From positions 1 to 32,410 of the forward strand of contig JACQHC010000128.1 in the NCBI GenBank assembly GCA_016199245.1: a stretch of DNA of 32,410 nt, given 5' to 3'. The DNA is from Gemmatimonadota bacterium (GTDB lineage Bacteria > Gemmatimonadota > Gemmatimonadetes > Gemmatimonadales > GWC2-71-9). A program made the translations under genes and the position numbers. The notes beneath the pieces are model-generated. The model had not been told where the DNA came from and did no database searches. It saw only the letters and a program-made list of their open reading frames with translations. Positions 18,673 to 27,388 of the stretch are shown piece after piece (within the stretch, counting starts at the first letter, position 1; each line of letters begins with the position of its first letter).

Positions 18673-20464
18673 TCAATCCGGCCGCTCGGGGTCGTGCCGC
18701 GCAGCGGCGCATGAGGGTATGCGGATCCGGCCACCGACGACTTCGCGCAATCGAGCGGCTCGATCCGCGGACGCGCGCATCCAATACGTCCGGTACCCGT
18801 CCCCACGAATGACGCTGTCCGCCACCATGGAGACGATACGGTGGTACGCGGCAAGATAGCGGGGGCAGGCGAACGGCTGGGCCGGACTCCGTTCACTGAA
18901 CAGGAACACCATGTCCCGGCCGGCCTGGCGCTTCACGTCGCTAGCGAGGTGGCGAAGGTCCGGCATGCGATCAACCGACGCGCCGGTCGTGAAATGGAGG
19001 CTTGCAACCAGCCAGCCCTCGGTTCGCACCGATGGAGACGAACCGGAGCGCAGGTTCACCTCTCCCCAATGCACCGCGGGCCGGTCCAGCACACTTGGCT
19101 GGGTGAGCCCCTGCCACCCGTACTCGCGATAACGTTCGACGTTGCCCAGTGACAGCAGGGTTCCGACTCCGGTCGCGCCGATAACAACTGCCGATTCCAG
19201 CCCGAAGCGCGACGGCCGCAGCCGCGAAAGAATCGCACATGCACCGAGCGGGACAAGGCAGAGGGCAGACGGATTCAGCATCCGGGCATCCAGGCTTACG
19301 CCCCACACGGCACCCAGGCCGACGAGAGTCGCGGCGTAAAGGCATGCAAAGCCGGCGAGCACACGAACATATGGCCGCGACCAGAGGACCCGCTGACTAC
19401 CGGCCTCGGGGTCGGCCACGTCCTGCCTGGAACGTGTCGCCCTCAAGACCACCGCGATCAGGGCGGCGACGGTAACGTAGATGGCCACCGACCTGCCCGA
19501 CGTCACCCAGTAGGTCTGACGGACCGGGCCACATGCCGCGCTCCCCCGGGAACATCGTTTGAATCAGTCCTAACACGACCCCCAAAGCGCTTCCCGCCAG
19601 CCCCCGCGCGGCGGGGGCGGGAGGCACACCGCCCCACCCGCCTGCAAGTGCGATGTTGCGGAGAACAAGCGGGCTGATCAGCAACGGGTAGAGCAACAGC
19701 GCGGATGCGACCGGCCAGGCCGACCTGCGAGGCAACGGACGTGGGTGGCGGAACAGGACGTACGCTACGCACAGCGCGACCAGCGCGTACACGGTAACAC
19801 CCACGTACCGGACGCAGGTCGCCAGGACCGCGGCCATCACCGCCCCGAAGAGGGGCCACCTCTCCTGCCCATTGCCTTCCATCCAGCGTGATACCCAGAG
19901 GACCGCGAGCAGCACGAGAACCGCAAACGGTGGCTCAGACCACACCACCCGGACGACGCTTTGAAACATGGGAAGGACGCCGACCAGCGCCCCCGCAGCG
20001 ACCGCGGTCCGCGGGCCGGCAATCAAACTCGCCAGCCGCACGATCAAGAGGAGGACCGCAGCCCCGCCGACCAGCGCCACCGCTTGGCCCGCCGCTACGG
20101 CAGGGCTGCCCGTGATGCGCATGAGCCCCGCAATGAGTAGCGGGAACCCCGGCGGCCACGTAGTGAAGGCGTAGAGGGGCGTTCCGTCGCGGGCCACCCA
20201 CGTCGGTCCGGGGATGGCCTGAACCGGGCTCCCGATACGGACCGACACGTGGCGATCAGAGATCGGCGTCGCGACACGACCTTCCTTGACTATCGTGCTG
20301 GCAGCACTGACATAGAACAGAGAGTCCGGCGAAACGCCCGGAGCACCTCCCGTAACAATGACATAGAGCAATCCGCCAGGACCCAGTACCAGCAGCGCAC
20401 GGGAGAGAGCTCCCAGGGCATCGGCAAACGGGCGGCCCCGCAACAGCCGCTGATACGCCGTCAT
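18673..20464 (-). pseudogene. GT39-like / ArnT-like membrane glycosyltransferase split by a frameshift near 19500-19560
   Basis: ORF 20464-19397 carries N-terminal TM region (DSLFYVSAAS...TWPPGFPLLIAGLMRI); ORF ending 18673 continues with TM and C-terminal region in another frame; start overlaps GT9 stop (ATGA). Confidence 0.65.
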
Positions 20465-21570
20465 TCAGCGGGTTGGCAGCCTTCGGAGCGTATGATCCGC
20501 GGGCTCGTGCGCACACGCTGGAGGAGCTCCACGGCTGCATCCACCACGAGTCCAGGCTCAAGATCCGCCAGGCACGACCGGTCCCACCCGCCCTCACACT
20601 TCCCGTGCATGCAGACACCATCCGGTTGCGTGCAGGCGAGCACCAGCTCGCTGAAGGTGCCGTGTGGCCGGGCCCAGACCCAGCGACTCGCGCCGAATAG
20701 CCCGATGGTGGGTACGCCGAGCGCCCACGCGACGTGCATCAGACCGCCGTCTTCGGACACCGCCAGCACACACCGCTTGATGATCGCCGCCGCTTCCACC
20801 TGCGACGCGTGCCCGACAAGGTCAACCATTTGATCGCCAAGAGCGACCTTCAGCGCGTCCGTCTTGTCCCGGATTCCCGGAAGACCCGTGACCACAAATT
20901 GGGTCGGGTGCCCGCGACGGGCCGCGAATTCGCGAGCGAAGGACACGTATGCTGCGACCGGCCATTGGCGGTCCGGAAACGCGCCGCCGGGATTGAGCAG
21001 GACCAAATCATTCCCCCGCCTCCAGCCGCCCCGCGCAAGCTGCTCGGATCCCGCTTCCGGGTTGGTCAACTGGAGGCCAGGCAGGACCTCGGCCACGCCG
21101 ACTCCCGCCGCTTCAATCGTTCGGCGAGTTCGCTCGCCGGCCGGGGACGGCGAATACCGATCAAACTCCACCCAAGCGGTCGGCCCGAGGAGCATTCGCA
21201 CCAGCCGACTGACGCGGTTGCGCTGAAGGTCCAGAACGACCTGATAGCGGCCAAGCAACAAACGCGGCAAGAGGCCCAGGGCACTGAGCAGCTGCCGCCG
21301 ATAGCGCCGACCGCCGCCGATCTCGAACACCCGGTCGAATAGACGAACGCCCTTCGGAATGGCCGCCACTTCTTGGCGCGTCAGGAAGTCGAGCGTCACG
21401 TTCGGAAGCGTGCGTCGCACCGCATGCAGGTAGGGTAATGTGAGCACCGTGTCGCCCAGCCCTTGCAGGCGAATGGCGAGAATGCGGGACGGAGGTCCCG
21501 GGCCGCGCCAGGGACGGGCGTTGATGTCCTCGCTCGCCGGAACGCGGCCGGCGGCCGCGACGTGCGTCAG
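20461..21570 (-). CDS. Glycosyltransferase family 9 (heptosyltransferase-like); start codon uncertain
   Basis: ILAIRLQGLGDTVLTLPYLHAVRRTLPNVTLDFLTRQEV...DLVLLNPGGAFPDRQWPVAAYVSFARE...VLAVSEDGGLMHVAWALGVPTIGLFG. Confidence 0.85.
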   Translation of the reverse strand: MTHVAAAGRVPASEDINARPWRGPGPPSRILAIRLQGLGDTVLTLPYLHAVRRTLPNVTLDFLTRQEVAAIPKGVRLFDRVFEIGGGRRYRRQLLSALGLLPRLLLGRYQVVLDLQRNRVSRLVRMLLGPTAWVEFDRYSPSPAGERTRRTIEAAGVGVAEVLPGLQLTNPEAGSEQLARGGWRRGNDLVLLNPGGAFPDRQWPVAAYVSFAREFAARRGHPTQFVVTGLPGIRDKTDALKVALGDQMVDLVGHASQVEAAAIIKRCVLAVSEDGGLMHVAWALGVPTIGLFGASRWVWARPHGTFSELVLACTQPDGVCMHGKCEGGWDRSCLADLEPGLVVDAAVELLQRVRTSPRIIRSEGCQPAE

Positions 21571-22541
21571 CTTCCCTCCTCCAGCTCCGCCACGACTCCA
21601 TCGAGCAGGGGCACGGCCGCTAACGGCGAGCCCCCGAGGGTGAGCCGCCATCCACCGCCCGACGCGAGCGCCGCTGCGCGGGAGCGGATGGTGTCGGCGT
21701 AGAGGTCGAAGCCGGACTCGAGGTGTCCGGTGAGTTCGGCGACTACGACGTCCGAGGGGACTCGCTCGAGCGTCGGCTGGTCTCCGACGCCCGGCTTCAG
21801 CAGGCACACGGCCACGTGCTCCGCATACTGGCGGTGCTCGCCCGGAGAAACGACCACCTTGGTCTTGCCGGTCGCGAGCGTCGTGGGCTGCATCCCGCGC
21901 AGCTCCGGAAAGTGCTCCAGCGCCCCGATCGGAAGGTGGATCCGCGACCGCCGACCCCAAATACGCAGTTGGGGACGAAGTTGCACGTACACCGCCTCGT
22001 CCGCCAGCACGGTGTAGCCGGCGCGCCGTGCTGCATACGTGAGGGTGCTCTTCCCCGAACCGCCGGGGCCGGCGAGCACGATCGCGACGGAGCGCCGAAC
22101 GATGGCGGCCGCGTGCAGGGGCTGTCGATCCTGGGAACCCAGCAGAAACAGGGTCAGCGGCTCGAGCAGGCCGTCTGCGAACTCGGCCGATCGCGCCACC
22201 ACGCGCGTCGTAGTGTACACCACGGCGTCTAGACGCTTCGTGTCCGCCACGCCAGCGGTGCCGGGCGCCATGACCAAGAGCCGCTCCGCATCCAACAGCC
22301 GGTACTGGACCGCCGGTCCGTCCCTGAAGGTCTCATCACTGTCGTGGACGATGATCCGCACGCGGGCGCTCGACGGCGTGACCAGGCCGGCACCGTCAGT
22401 CAACGCGTTCCAGGCGCCGTACGTCTGTCGTACGGCCTCTAGGACGGAAGGAGCGTTGCTGGCGAACCTCGTCAGGATGCCGAGGACGGGTAGCTGCGCC
22501 GTATGAGAAAGCGCCACGTTGCGGTACAGCGAATCGGTCAT
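21567..22541 (-). CDS. HPr kinase-like protein (HprK-related)
   Basis: PLHAAAIVRRSVAIVLAGPGGSGKSTLTYAARRAGYTVLADEAVYV: Walker A and context of HprK-like kinases. Confidence 0.8.
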   Translation of the reverse strand: MTDSLYRNVALSHTAQLPVLGILTRFASNAPSVLEAVRQTYGAWNALTDGAGLVTPSSARVRIIVHDSDETFRDGPAVQYRLLDAERLLVMAPGTAGVADTKRLDAVVYTTTRVVARSAEFADGLLEPLTLFLLGSQDRQPLHAAAIVRRSVAIVLAGPGGSGKSTLTYAARRAGYTVLADEAVYVQLRPQLRIWGRRSRIHLPIGALEHFPELRGMQPTTLATGKTKVVVSPGEHRQYAEHVAVCLLKPGVGDQPTLERVPSDVVVAELTGHLESGFDLYADTIRSRAAALASGGGWRLTLGGSPLAAVPLLDGVVAELEEGS

Positions 22542-22653
22542 CGTGTGGCACGCGAAGAATGTCGTACCGGCTGGTACCCGCCGGAGGGGGCCTTATAGAT
22601 GCCCGCCGCTCCGCGTATCGTCCAGTACGCGCTATCGGCAGGCGGAACCGGGT

Positions 22654-23667
22654 ATGAGACCAATAACCGTATCGGCCGTGATCCCGACTCGGAACAGGCC
22701 AGGGAGTCTGCGCCGGACTCTCACGGCGCTCGCGGCCCAGGAACGCCTGCCGGACGAAGTGATCGTGGCCGACGCGAGTGACCGGCCGTCGGACATCGAC
22801 GCGCTCGCCGCCGCACACCCGCCGCTGTCCCTCAGGTCCTTCCACACAGCGCCATCCGTCTGCGCGCAGCGCAACGAAGCCATCCGCCGGGCCGGCGGGT
22901 CCCACATCTTTCTCTGCGACGATGATATTGAGCCACCTCCCGAATACCTCCGGCGCCTCGAGGCGTATCTTGTACACCATTGCGAGGTAGGCGCCGTCAC
23001 GGGAGTAATTTCCGAGCCCGACGCTGCCGGGCACTTTTCAGACCCCTTCCCGGTGCCCGGCTTGCGACAGCTGGTAACCAGTTTTGTCGCCCAGCGCACG
23101 GTGTGGGCAGACGTCGAAGCGACGACCGGAACTGCGTTTACCGCGCTGCCTCTCGCGCTGCTCAAGGGATGGTACCGCCGGCGCGGGAACACATGGTCCC
23201 TGGCCGGGTGGCCCCTGGTGACCCAGGTTAACGCGCCGATCGCACGGACGGCCATTTACGGGCTTGGGGCCGCGCTCGTGCGCCGGGACTGGCTCCTGGC
23301 GTCGCCGTACGACGAACGCCTGGGGTCGCACGGAATTGGCGACAATTATGGCGTGGCACTGGGGTTCCCCGGCGACCGCGCCATTATTCTCCTCACGGAT
23401 CTGCCGGTGCGCCACCACAAGGCGCAGGACAACAGACTCGAAAGCCTGAGCGCACAGTACCGGCGTGTTCTCGCACTCCATTACTTCATGCGGCGCAGCT
23501 CGAGGTTTTCCAGCCTCAACGTGGCGTTCCTCGTGTGGTCGCTGATGGCCAGCGCCGCCGCCCACGGCATTCGCGGTCGCGGAGATCCGTTCCGCATCAC
23601 GATTCGTGCGCTTCGGGTCATCGTCACCGGGCGGAATCCCCTGCTGGGGGGCCGGACGGCGGCGTGA
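22654..23667 (+). CDS. GT2 family glycosyltransferase
   Basis: MRPITVSAVIPTRNRPGSLRRTLTALAAQERLPDEVIVADAS...IFLCDDDIEPPPEYL. Confidence 0.85.
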   Translation: MRPITVSAVIPTRNRPGSLRRTLTALAAQERLPDEVIVADASDRPSDIDALAAAHPPLSLRSFHTAPSVCAQRNEAIRRAGGSHIFLCDDDIEPPPEYLRRLEAYLVHHCEVGAVTGVISEPDAAGHFSDPFPVPGLRQLVTSFVAQRTVWADVEATTGTAFTALPLALLKGWYRRRGNTWSLAGWPLVTQVNAPIARTAIYGLGAALVRRDWLLASPYDERLGSHGIGDNYGVALGFPGDRAIILLTDLPVRHHKAQDNRLESLSAQYRRVLALHYFMRRSSRFSSLNVAFLVWSLMASAAAHGIRGRGDPFRITIRALRVIVTGRNPLLGGRTAA

Positions 23668-23689
23668 CCGCCAGCCCATCGCCTCGATC

Positions 23690-24817
23690 GTGAGGATCGC
23701 CCTGGTGGTACCGGGCGGCGTGAGCCGCGACGGGGAATACCGCGTCATTCCGGTGCTCCTGTGGCTCATCGAGCGCTTGGCGCACCGGCACGATGTCCAC
23801 GTGGTGACGTTCCGCCAAGAAGCTGTGCCCGCGTCGTGGCCGCTGCTCGGGGCGACGGTGCACAACGTCGGCCGTCGACCCCGAAGCGTGCGGGCTCTCA
23901 GGATCTTGCTCCACCTACACAGATCGAAACCGTTTGACGTGTTTCACTCCATCTGGGCAGGCGGCCCCGGCCTCGCCGCGTTCGCAGCCGCCCGGCTCTG
24001 TCGCAAGCCGGTCCTGGTCCACGTTGCGGGCGGTGAGCTGGTGTGGATGCCCGAGCTCGAGTTCGGCGCCGCGCGCCGGGCGTGGTGGCGAGCATTGACC
24101 CGAATGGTCCTGCGCGGCGCCGACGTGGTGACGGCGGCCAGTACCTCGATGGTCGCGCTGGCGCGGGCGGCTGGCGCGGCACCGAGACGGGTGACGCTCG
24201 GGGTCGACACCGATCAATGGACCCCGTCGCCGCCTCGCGCCCGCCCGCTCGATCGTCCGGCGAGGCTGGTGCAGGTCGCGAGCCTCACCCCTGTGAAGGA
24301 CCAAACGACACTCCTGCGGGGGCTCGCGCGGCTCGTGGCCGACGGACGCTCCGTCCACCTCAACCTCGTCGGCGAAGACGCGTACCAAGGCGCGATGCAG
24401 CGGGAGGCGGCCGAGCTGGGTGTCACCCCCCACGTGAGCTTCGATGGATTCCTTCCCCAGCGCAAGGTCATCCCGGTGGTACGGGCGGCGGACCTGATGG
24501 TGGTGTCCTCGCGACATGAGGCCGGACCCGTCGCTCTCCTCGAAGCCGCAGCCGTCGGCGTGCCGACGGTGGGGACGGCCGTAGGCCATGTCCGGGACTT
24601 CGCGCCGGACGCCGCGGTCGCCGTGCCGATCGGAGATCCCGTTGCGCTCGCTCGGGAAGTCGGTCGCCTGCTGGACGACGAGCCGCGACGACTCGCGCTC
24701 GCGGCTCAGGCGCAGCACCGGGCCCTGAGCGAGGACGCCGACTGGACGTGCGCGCGGTTCGAGGAGCTGTACCGCGACGTCACCAGCCGGCGTCCGGCTC
24801 GCGGGATCCTCCGGTGA
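23690..24817 (+). CDS. GT4 family glycosyltransferase
   Basis: RLVQVASLTPVKDQTTLLRGLARL...HVSFDGFLPQRKVIPVVRAADLMVVSSRHEAGPVALLEAAAVGVPTVGT. Confidence 0.88.
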   Translation: MRIALVVPGGVSRDGEYRVIPVLLWLIERLAHRHDVHVVTFRQEAVPASWPLLGATVHNVGRRPRSVRALRILLHLHRSKPFDVFHSIWAGGPGLAAFAAARLCRKPVLVHVAGGELVWMPELEFGAARRAWWRALTRMVLRGADVVTAASTSMVALARAAGAAPRRVTLGVDTDQWTPSPPRARPLDRPARLVQVASLTPVKDQTTLLRGLARLVADGRSVHLNLVGEDAYQGAMQREAAELGVTPHVSFDGFLPQRKVIPVVRAADLMVVSSRHEAGPVALLEAAAVGVPTVGTAVGHVRDFAPDAAVAVPIGDPVALAREVGRLLDDEPRRLALAAQAQHRALSEDADWTCARFEELYRDVTSRRPARGILR

Positions 24818-25560
24818 CTTCCCGAACCCCGCTGTCCTGTTCGCCAGCGCCGCGGGACCAGCCGACCGCCGCCGATCGCGTGGCCCGGTGGAATGCGACA
24901 GGCAACCCACAGGACCTGTGGCCGGCAAGCAGCCCGGAGGACAGGCTGGCGGCCCATCGGCTCGTGTCTGCCACCGCGCGCGCGGTGCTCAGTGGTGAGC
25001 AACCCCCACCGCTGCAACTGCCGAGACCGGAGGCCTTGGCCGCCATGGGGGCGGCGGCGTTCGTGTCCGGACTCGGGCCGCTGCTGGGCTACTGGATCGA
25101 GCGGGGAACCGTCGAGGCCCCCGCCAGCGTGGCGGATCTTGTCCGGGCACACTACGCGTCCGCTGCCCGGAGAAGCGCCCGGCTCACCGCGGCCACGCTG
25201 GAGATTCTCGACCGGGGCGCTGAGCGCGGGCTGGCGTTCATCCTCCTCAAAGGCATGCATACGGCCCACGAGTACTTCCCGGATCCGGGCACGCGACCGG
25301 CGGCTGACGTCGATGTGCTGGTGGCACCCGGAGACGCCGGGGCGGCGGAGGAGTTGCTCGCACAGCTCGGGTTCGACGAAATGCGCCCAGCGACCGACGG
25401 CACCCGATCTGAATGGTACAGGCGCGGCGTGGCCAGAATGCCTATCACGCTCGACGCGGAACACGAGGACAACCGGTGGGCCGTCGACCTTCATTTTGCC
25501 CTGACCCGTCGCTACTACCGCGGCCTCAGGGCGGGGTTGCCGCAACCAGTGGCGCATGAA

Positions 25561-26643
25561 CTAGTGGACCGTAACTGAAATGCGTGAAGCACGAATGCGA
25601 CGCTTGGGGTCGCGATATCGCCACAGGAAGGGCTGACAGGTCGCGTTATGGAGCTTGATGTACTGGAGCAGCTTCTTCCGCAAGTCGGTCGTGGAGGTGA
25701 AGATGCCGCGGGCGATGCAGTCGCGCTCGATCTTAGCAAACCAGAGCTCAACTTGGTTCAGCCAACTGCTGTACGTCGGGGTGTAGTGGATGGTGACGCG
25801 CGGGTGCGCGCCGAGCCACGCTTGCACGGGGTTGGCTTTGTGGGCGCTCAGGTTGTCGGCGATGATGTGAATGGGCTTGCCCCGGGGCTGGGTGGCGACC
25901 ACCTGATCGAGAAAGTCGACGAACGCCAGGGCCGTGTGGCGCGGCACCGTATCGCCCAGCACGCGTCCCGTGTGCACATTGAGCGCGGCATAGAGGGAGA
26001 GCGTGCCGTGGCGGACGTACTCGAACCCGTGGCGCTCGGCGCGGCCGGGCGAGAGCGGCAGGACCGGGGTGGTGCGATCCAGGGCTTGGATCGCGGTCTT
26101 CTCGTCCACGCACAAGACCGCCGCGTGCTGCGGCGGATTCAGATAGAGCCCGATAATGTCCGCGGCCTTCCGCTCGAAGTCCGGATCGGGACTCTCCGTG
26201 TAGCGTTCGACGCGGTGCGGCCGGAGGCCGGCGCGCTGCCAGACCCGCGCGATCGTCATGTGACTGACGCCGAGCCGCTTGCCCAAGCGCCGCGTGGTCC
26301 AGTGCGTCAGCGGTGCGGGAGGAGCCTGATGCAGCGTGACCTCCAAGATCTTCGCCTCCAGCGCCGGACTCAGCGCGTGGCCGCGCCCGGCCCGCGGGGC
26401 ATCGCCGAGCGCCAATATCCCGCCCTCCAGGTATCGCCGCTTCCACATCGCGATGAAGCGATCGGTGACACCCAGCCGCGCCCCAATCGCCGCATAGCTC
26501 TCGCCGTCGGCCACCGCGAGCATCACGCGGGCGCGCCGGGCAATGGCCTGGCTGAGGGTGGTTTGTCGGAGCAGCTGCTCGAGCTCGTGCCGCTCGGCGG
26601 AAGCCAGCGTGAGGTCCATCGTGGGCGTAAACATACCGCCCAC
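25561..26643 (-). CDS. IS630-family transposase
   Basis: N-terminal HTH and DDE region: VLCVDEKTAIQALDR...IHIIADNLSAHK...YTPTYSSWLNQVELWFAKIERD. Confidence 0.95.
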   Translation of the reverse strand: MGGMFTPTMDLTLASAERHELEQLLRQTTLSQAIARRARVMLAVADGESYAAIGARLGVTDRFIAMWKRRYLEGGILALGDAPRAGRGHALSPALEAKILEVTLHQAPPAPLTHWTTRRLGKRLGVSHMTIARVWQRAGLRPHRVERYTESPDPDFERKAADIIGLYLNPPQHAAVLCVDEKTAIQALDRTTPVLPLSPGRAERHGFEYVRHGTLSLYAALNVHTGRVLGDTVPRHTALAFVDFLDQVVATQPRGKPIHIIADNLSAHKANPVQAWLGAHPRVTIHYTPTYSSWLNQVELWFAKIERDCIARGIFTSTTDLRKKLLQYIKLHNATCQPFLWRYRDPKRRIRASRISVTVH

Positions 26644-26685
26644 CGCTGCAAGTCGTGTGCTATAAACATCTCAGTTACGATCCAC
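25564..26685 (-). mobile_element. IS630-type insertion sequence with TA target duplication
   Basis: Terminal inverted repeats GTGGACCGTAACTGAAATG / GTGGATCGTAACTGAGATG (17/19 match) flanked by TA at 25562-25563 and 26686-26687. Confidence 0.92.
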
Positions 26686-27388
26686 TAGGAGTCCTGCCGC
26701 TTCATGGGCGCGCGGTCCCAGTACTCCGCCACCTCGCGCTCATCACCTTTCTGGCGCAGCATGCAGCTCACAACCCCAGGTACTTCCGCGCGATACGGCT
26801 CGGGGAACTTGCGCTCGTGATCCGTCGCGACACGGCGCGTGGCACTCTTCGCTGGGACGAGCTGATGCTGTTTCTAGCGGAAACTGGAACGCTGCGGTTC
26901 GCGTACCCGGCCCTCGAACTGGCCGAACGATTCGTTCCTGGGACCGTGGATTCAGTTTTGCGACAAGAAATCGGCCGGTGCGTGCCGCCGCGCATGCGTC
27001 GGGTCGTTTGAGCGATCGAACTCAGTGACATGACACTGCCCCGCGCGTCGGTTGAGGCACGCCTCATGTGGGCGAGCGGACCCGCAGAGCTCTTGATGGC
27101 CCTGAGTGACCTCGTGTGGCCTGCGGGCGTGCCTCTCACGTGGGCGAACGTCAACCTGCTCTATGGCCGGTGGCTCCGGATGGCCGCCGGTGGGCGCCTT
27201 TCGCTGCGCGCCAAACGGTAACCAGACCAGAAGTCGGTCTCGCCCTGGCTCTCGACTCTGGTTAAGCTACGTGGGGCGGACCGCCCCAGCCGAACGAGCC
27301 CCGGGGGGTACACGGAAAGTGTGTCGCCAAGCGAGCGCTATGACTCACGGTGTCGATGCGACATTCGGCAGCCAGGAGGGTAGACTAG

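Larger units (their letters stand above)
24814..27221 (+). pseudogene. NTP_transf_5-type nucleotidyltransferase (paralog 2) interrupted by IS630 and carrying an in-frame TGA at 27009-27011
   Basis: FILLKGMHTAHEYFPDPGTRPAADVDVLV matches paralog 1; excising 25564-26687 restores frame (PVAHE-LGVLPLHGRAVPVLRHLALITFLAQH); after the TGA the frame continues AIELSDMTLPRASVEARLMWASGPAELLMALSDLVWP. Confidence 0.85.

Noticed and set aside
25648-26688. 346-aa plus-strand ORF across the IS
   Set aside because: It is the antisense shadow of the IS630 transposase with low-complexity composition.
2738-27011. Alternative genetic code with UGA as sense codon
   Set aside because: Many intact genes in the window end at TGA at the expected length, including overlapping GTGA/ATGA junctions.
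14926-27221. Lasso peptide biosynthetic cluster (HprK plus NTP_transf_5)
   Set aside because: No asparagine-synthetase-like cyclase, PqqD-like or transglutaminase-like protein visible; only the kinase and nucleotidyltransferase parts are shared.
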